DNA from: Mariprofundaceae bacterium
Lineage (GTDB): Bacteria > Pseudomonadota > Zetaproteobacteria > Mariprofundales > Mariprofundaceae
Assembly: GCA_030950875.1 (NCBI GenBank)
Contig: JAUZQS010000141.1
Coordinates: 1 to 8,533, forward strand
Length of the DNA stretch: 8,533 bases
Reading direction: 5' to 3'
A program made the translations under genes and the position numbers. Below are positions 7,184 through 8,533 of the stretch, in pieces (positions within the stretch are counted from its first letter, which is position 1; each line of letters begins with the position of its first letter). The notes below the pieces were generated by a model that was not told the DNA's origin, did not search any database, and saw nothing but the letters and a program-made list of their open reading frames with translations.

Positions 7184-7414
7184 GTGCAGGTCAATGCGAA
7201 AGAGTTTAGACAACATTTAAGCGAGTATCTGGATCGAGCATCTCGTGGTCAATCCTTGGATATTAGTATGCGAGGAAAACCGATGGCTCGATTAACGAGA
7301 ATTGAATTAGAGCCGAAACCTGAAAGTGATGATCTATTCGGTATTTGGTTGGATGCTGATGAGATGGATGCCAGTGTTCATGTGCATGAGATGCGGCAAG
7401 GTCGCCAGTTTTGA
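7184..7414 (+). CDS. Phd/YefM-family antitoxin
   Basis: From GTG 7184 this encodes 76 residues starting MQVNAKEFRQHLSEYLDRA. It continues with SRGQSLDISMRGKPMARL, the standard Phd/YefM N-terminal DNA-binding fold (M.V.....R..L...L..A..G....I...GKP.ARL). The C-terminal part (about residue 45 on, PESDDLFGIWLDADEMDA…) is acidic and likely disordered until it wraps around the toxin. It neutralises the PIN toxin and, with it, probably represses its own promoter at the palindrome upstream. The TGA overlaps the toxin ATG as TGATG (7412-7416), a normal coupling for such pairs. Alternative starts are ATG 7178 (+2 residues) or TTG 7133/ATG 7139, which would put the palindrome inside the gene and are less likely. 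Confidence 0.85.
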   Translation: MQVNAKEFRQHLSEYLDRASRGQSLDISMRGKPMARLTRIELEPKPESDDLFGIWLDADEMDASVHVHEMRQGRQF

Positions 7415-7800
7415 TGAGTAGTGTGTTGATTGATACGGATGTGATTATTTGGCACATGCGAGGCAATGAAAAAGCCCGAGATATTATTTATAGACTTGAA
7501 AAACCAGCCATTTCTATCATCACTCAAATGGAGTTGGTACAGGGGCTACGAAACAAACAAGAGCAGGTCGCGCTGCACCGTTTTATCGAGCAACTCGGAT
7601 TTCAAGTCATTACTGTCAGCGAAGTGATTAGCCAGCGCGCTCTTTTCCTTATGGAAGAATGGCGACTGAGCCATCAAATGCTGATGGCAGATGCACTGAT
7701 TGCGGCAACAGCCATTGAGCACGGTTTATCACTACTTTCTGGTAATGAAAAACACTATCGATTTTTAACGATGTTAAAATTAGAAAGTTTTAAGCCGTAG
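7414..7800 (+). CDS. VapC-type PIN-domain toxin ribonuclease
   Basis: This 128-residue protein is a PIN-domain endoribonuclease of VapC type; relatives cleave tRNA or rRNA in the cytoplasm when not held by the antitoxin. The catalytic acidic residues are visible: D7 in VLIDTDVIIW, E40 in ITQMELVQGL, D93 in MADALIAATA, and the last motif LLSGNEKHY with N111 (Asn or Asp is common here). Length is normal. ATG 7414 overlaps the antitoxin stop (TGATG); the TTG at 7411 is an upstream alternative but the overlap and MSSVLIDTD fit ATG. AAGG at 7398-7401 may serve as a ribosome-binding site. The antitoxin is Phd/YefM-type and not VapB AbrB-type, a frequent mix-and-match. No terminator follows, and the gene stops 34 bp before cbiE. 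Confidence 0.88.
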   Translation: MSSVLIDTDVIIWHMRGNEKARDIIYRLEKPAISIITQMELVQGLRNKQEQVALHRFIEQLGFQVITVSEVISQRALFLMEEWRLSHQMLMADALIAATAIEHGLSLLSGNEKHYRFLTMLKLESFKP

Positions 7801-7801
7801 A

Positions 7802-7827
7802 TGAGCTATTGAAAGTGTTAAAGGATA
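7802..7827 (+). repeat. Direct repeat copy 2 (between toxin gene and cbiE)
   Basis: It starts TGAGCTATTGAAAGTG and matches 7078-7103 at 23 of 26 positions. The two copies bracket the toxin–antitoxin cassette about 0.7 kb apart. Confidence 0.7.
7820..7825 (+). promoter_or_regulatory. Ribosome-binding site of cbiE
   Basis: AAAGGA lies 9 nt before ATG 7835, inside the jetD-tail relic. The present translation signal of cbiE is therefore apparently Wadjet-derived sequence. Confidence 0.6.
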
Positions 7828-7834
7828 GAAATTG

Positions 7835-8533
7835 ATGAAAAAATGTGTGATATTAGGGGTGCTTGATCATGGCGTTGATGGCTTATGTGTTGAATCCATA
7901 GAAAAGTTGAAGCAAGCCGACGTGGTGATTGGAGCCACACGCACACTGAACTTGTTTGCTAATAGTTTGAAACCGGATGTGGTGAGCCATGATTTAACAG
8001 GGTATCTTAAAGAGCTGCCAGCTTGGATTGAAAAAGCTTTAAAACAGCATCAATCGGTGGTGGTGTTAGCCACAGGCGATCCTCTTTGTCATGGCATTGC
8101 CAATTACCTCATTAAAAAAATTGGTTTGGGTCATTTGGAAATTTTGCCCAATGTTTCGGCTTTGCAGTTGGCTTGTGCGCGGGCTGGTGTGAGTTGGCAG
8201 GATGCATATATTTGTTCAGTGCATACAAAAGATGCGGGTGAGTGGCAAGATAAGCCAAGCAAAGAGCATGGTTTATACCCCTTATTCAAGGCCTGTTTAC
8301 AACATCGGAAAGTCATTGTTTTTACTAGCCCCGAGAATAATCCAGCCCGTATTGCGCGCATGTTGCTGAGTGAAAACTTAGCCGATGATTTTGAAATGAT
8401 TGTAGCTGAAAATCTATTACAAGATGACGAAAAAATGATTCAAGGTCAAAGTATAGATATGTTAGCCCAAGCATCATTTTCGGATTTAAACATGGTGATT
8501 TTACAGCGTAAAGAAAAGGCCGCGAAGCCTGTG
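7835..8533 (+). CDS. cbiE: Cobalt-precorrin-7 (C5)-methyltransferase CbiE, or N-terminal half of a CobL-type fusion; 3' truncated by the window
   Basis: From ATG 7835 the frame stays open for 233 codons to the right edge without a stop. It is an S-adenosylmethionine-dependent corrin-ring methyltransferase of the CbiE/CobL family (tetrapyrrole methylase fold), acting late in corrin formation in the cytoplasm. Visible features are the N-terminal strand-turn VILGVLDHGVDGL, the GDP motif in VVVLATGDPLCHG (G81-P83), PNVSALQLACARAG at 105-118 followed by WQDA, VFTSPENNPARIARML, and the closing strand DLNMVILQR. The first turn is usually closer to G-I-G-x-x-G; here the second glycine is leucine. The window ends where a CbiE-only protein would finish or where the linker to a CbiT domain would begin, so a fused CbiET/CobL protein is possible. 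The gene fits the CbiD-like fragment at the other edge. Confidence 0.88.
   Translation, partial: MKKCVILGVLDHGVDGLCVESIEKLKQADVVIGATRTLNLFANSLKPDVVSHDLTGYLKELPAWIEKALKQHQSVVVLATGDPLCHGIANYLIKKIGLGHLEILPNVSALQLACARAGVSWQDAYICSVHTKDAGEWQDKPSKEHGLYPLFKACLQHRKVIVFTSPENNPARIARMLLSENLADDFEMIVAENLLQDDEKMIQGQSIDMLAQASFSDLNMVILQRKEKAAKPV

Larger units (their letters stand above)
7800..7835 (+). pseudogene. Relic of a jetD C-terminus in front of cbiE
   Basis: Read in frame from 7800, these codons give D-E-L-L-K-V-L-K-D-R-N and a TGA at 7833-7835. The end of JetD reads V-E-L-L-N-V-L-K-D-I-D-R-stop. Two of the three differences in the shared 26 bp are silent (CTG/CTA, CTA/TTA) and one changes N to K. 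The relic TGA overlaps the ATG of the next gene (TGATG). I infer that this is the tail of an earlier or different jetD that once directly preceded cbiE, left behind when the present jetD tail plus the toxin–antitoxin pair arrived. With only 11 codons, chance cannot be fully ruled out. Confidence 0.5.

Noticed and set aside
7114..7209. A 31-codon frame whose ATG overlaps the jetD TGA (TGATG)
   Set aside because: It has the right coupling geometry but no recognisable protein features, and it runs through the operator palindrome and antitoxin start in another frame. It is probably a by-product.
8131..8361. Minus-strand frame of 76 codons inside cbiE
   Set aside because: The plus-strand frame here is an evident CbiE-type methyltransferase that stays open to the window edge.
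1..8533. CRISPR arrays, tRNA or rRNA genes, integrase genes or tRNA attachment sites
   Set aside because: No regularly spaced repeats, no tRNA-like or rRNA-like sequence, and no integrase or transposase gene could be seen.

Overview
The window holds a complete type I Wadjet plasmid-defence operon (jetA, jetB, jetC, jetD, all on the + strand) followed by a Phd/YefM–VapC-type toxin–antitoxin pair. The whole block lies inside what looks like a cobalamin (vitamin B12) biosynthesis operon. At the left edge is the last 49 codons of a gene that resembles the C-terminus of CbiD. At the right edge is the first 233 codons of a CbiE/CobL-type corrin methyltransferase. The protein families suggest a bacterium that makes cobalamin through the CbiD-dependent route. 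Moderate GC and Shine-Dalgarno starts fit a proteobacterium, but nothing here fixes the species.

Layout. 1-151: CbiD-like tail, whose TGA overlaps the jetA start codon (ATGA). 148-1599: jetA. 1600-1932: a 333-bp gap that breaks the otherwise tightly packed operon. This gap holds the ribosome-binding site and first ~29 codons of a broken RecF/SMC-like ATPase gene, cut off where its Walker A should begin. Next to it is a ~166-bp MITE-like element with 22-bp terminal inverted repeats and a nested internal inverted repeat. 1933-2547: jetB. 2544-5918: jetC. 5915-7114: jetD. B/C and C/D overlap by 4 bp each. 7152-7171: a perfect 20-bp palindrome just before the antitoxin RBS. 7184-7414: antitoxin. 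7414-7800: PIN-domain toxin. 7800-7835: a short diverged copy of the jetD C-terminal coding sequence, which carries the RBS of the next gene. 7835-8533: cbiE/cobL, running off the window.

How it works together. JetABC form an SMC-type (MukBEF/MksBEF-like) DNA-extruding complex, and JetD is its Toprim-containing nuclease; together they recognise and cut small circular DNA such as plasmids. Walker A, signature and Walker B motifs in JetC and the acidic residues of the JetD Toprim fold are intact, so the core looks functional. The toxin–antitoxin pair probably has its own regulation at the palindrome. All genes point the same way and I see no convincing terminator between them, so readthrough from the cobalamin operon could drive defence and vice versa.

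The points most worth a second look are: (1) the seamless placement of the island in a B12 operon, with ATGA at both edges; (2) the ATPase relic plus MITE between jetA and jetB; (3) the duplicated, diverged jetD tail that brackets the toxin–antitoxin cassette.
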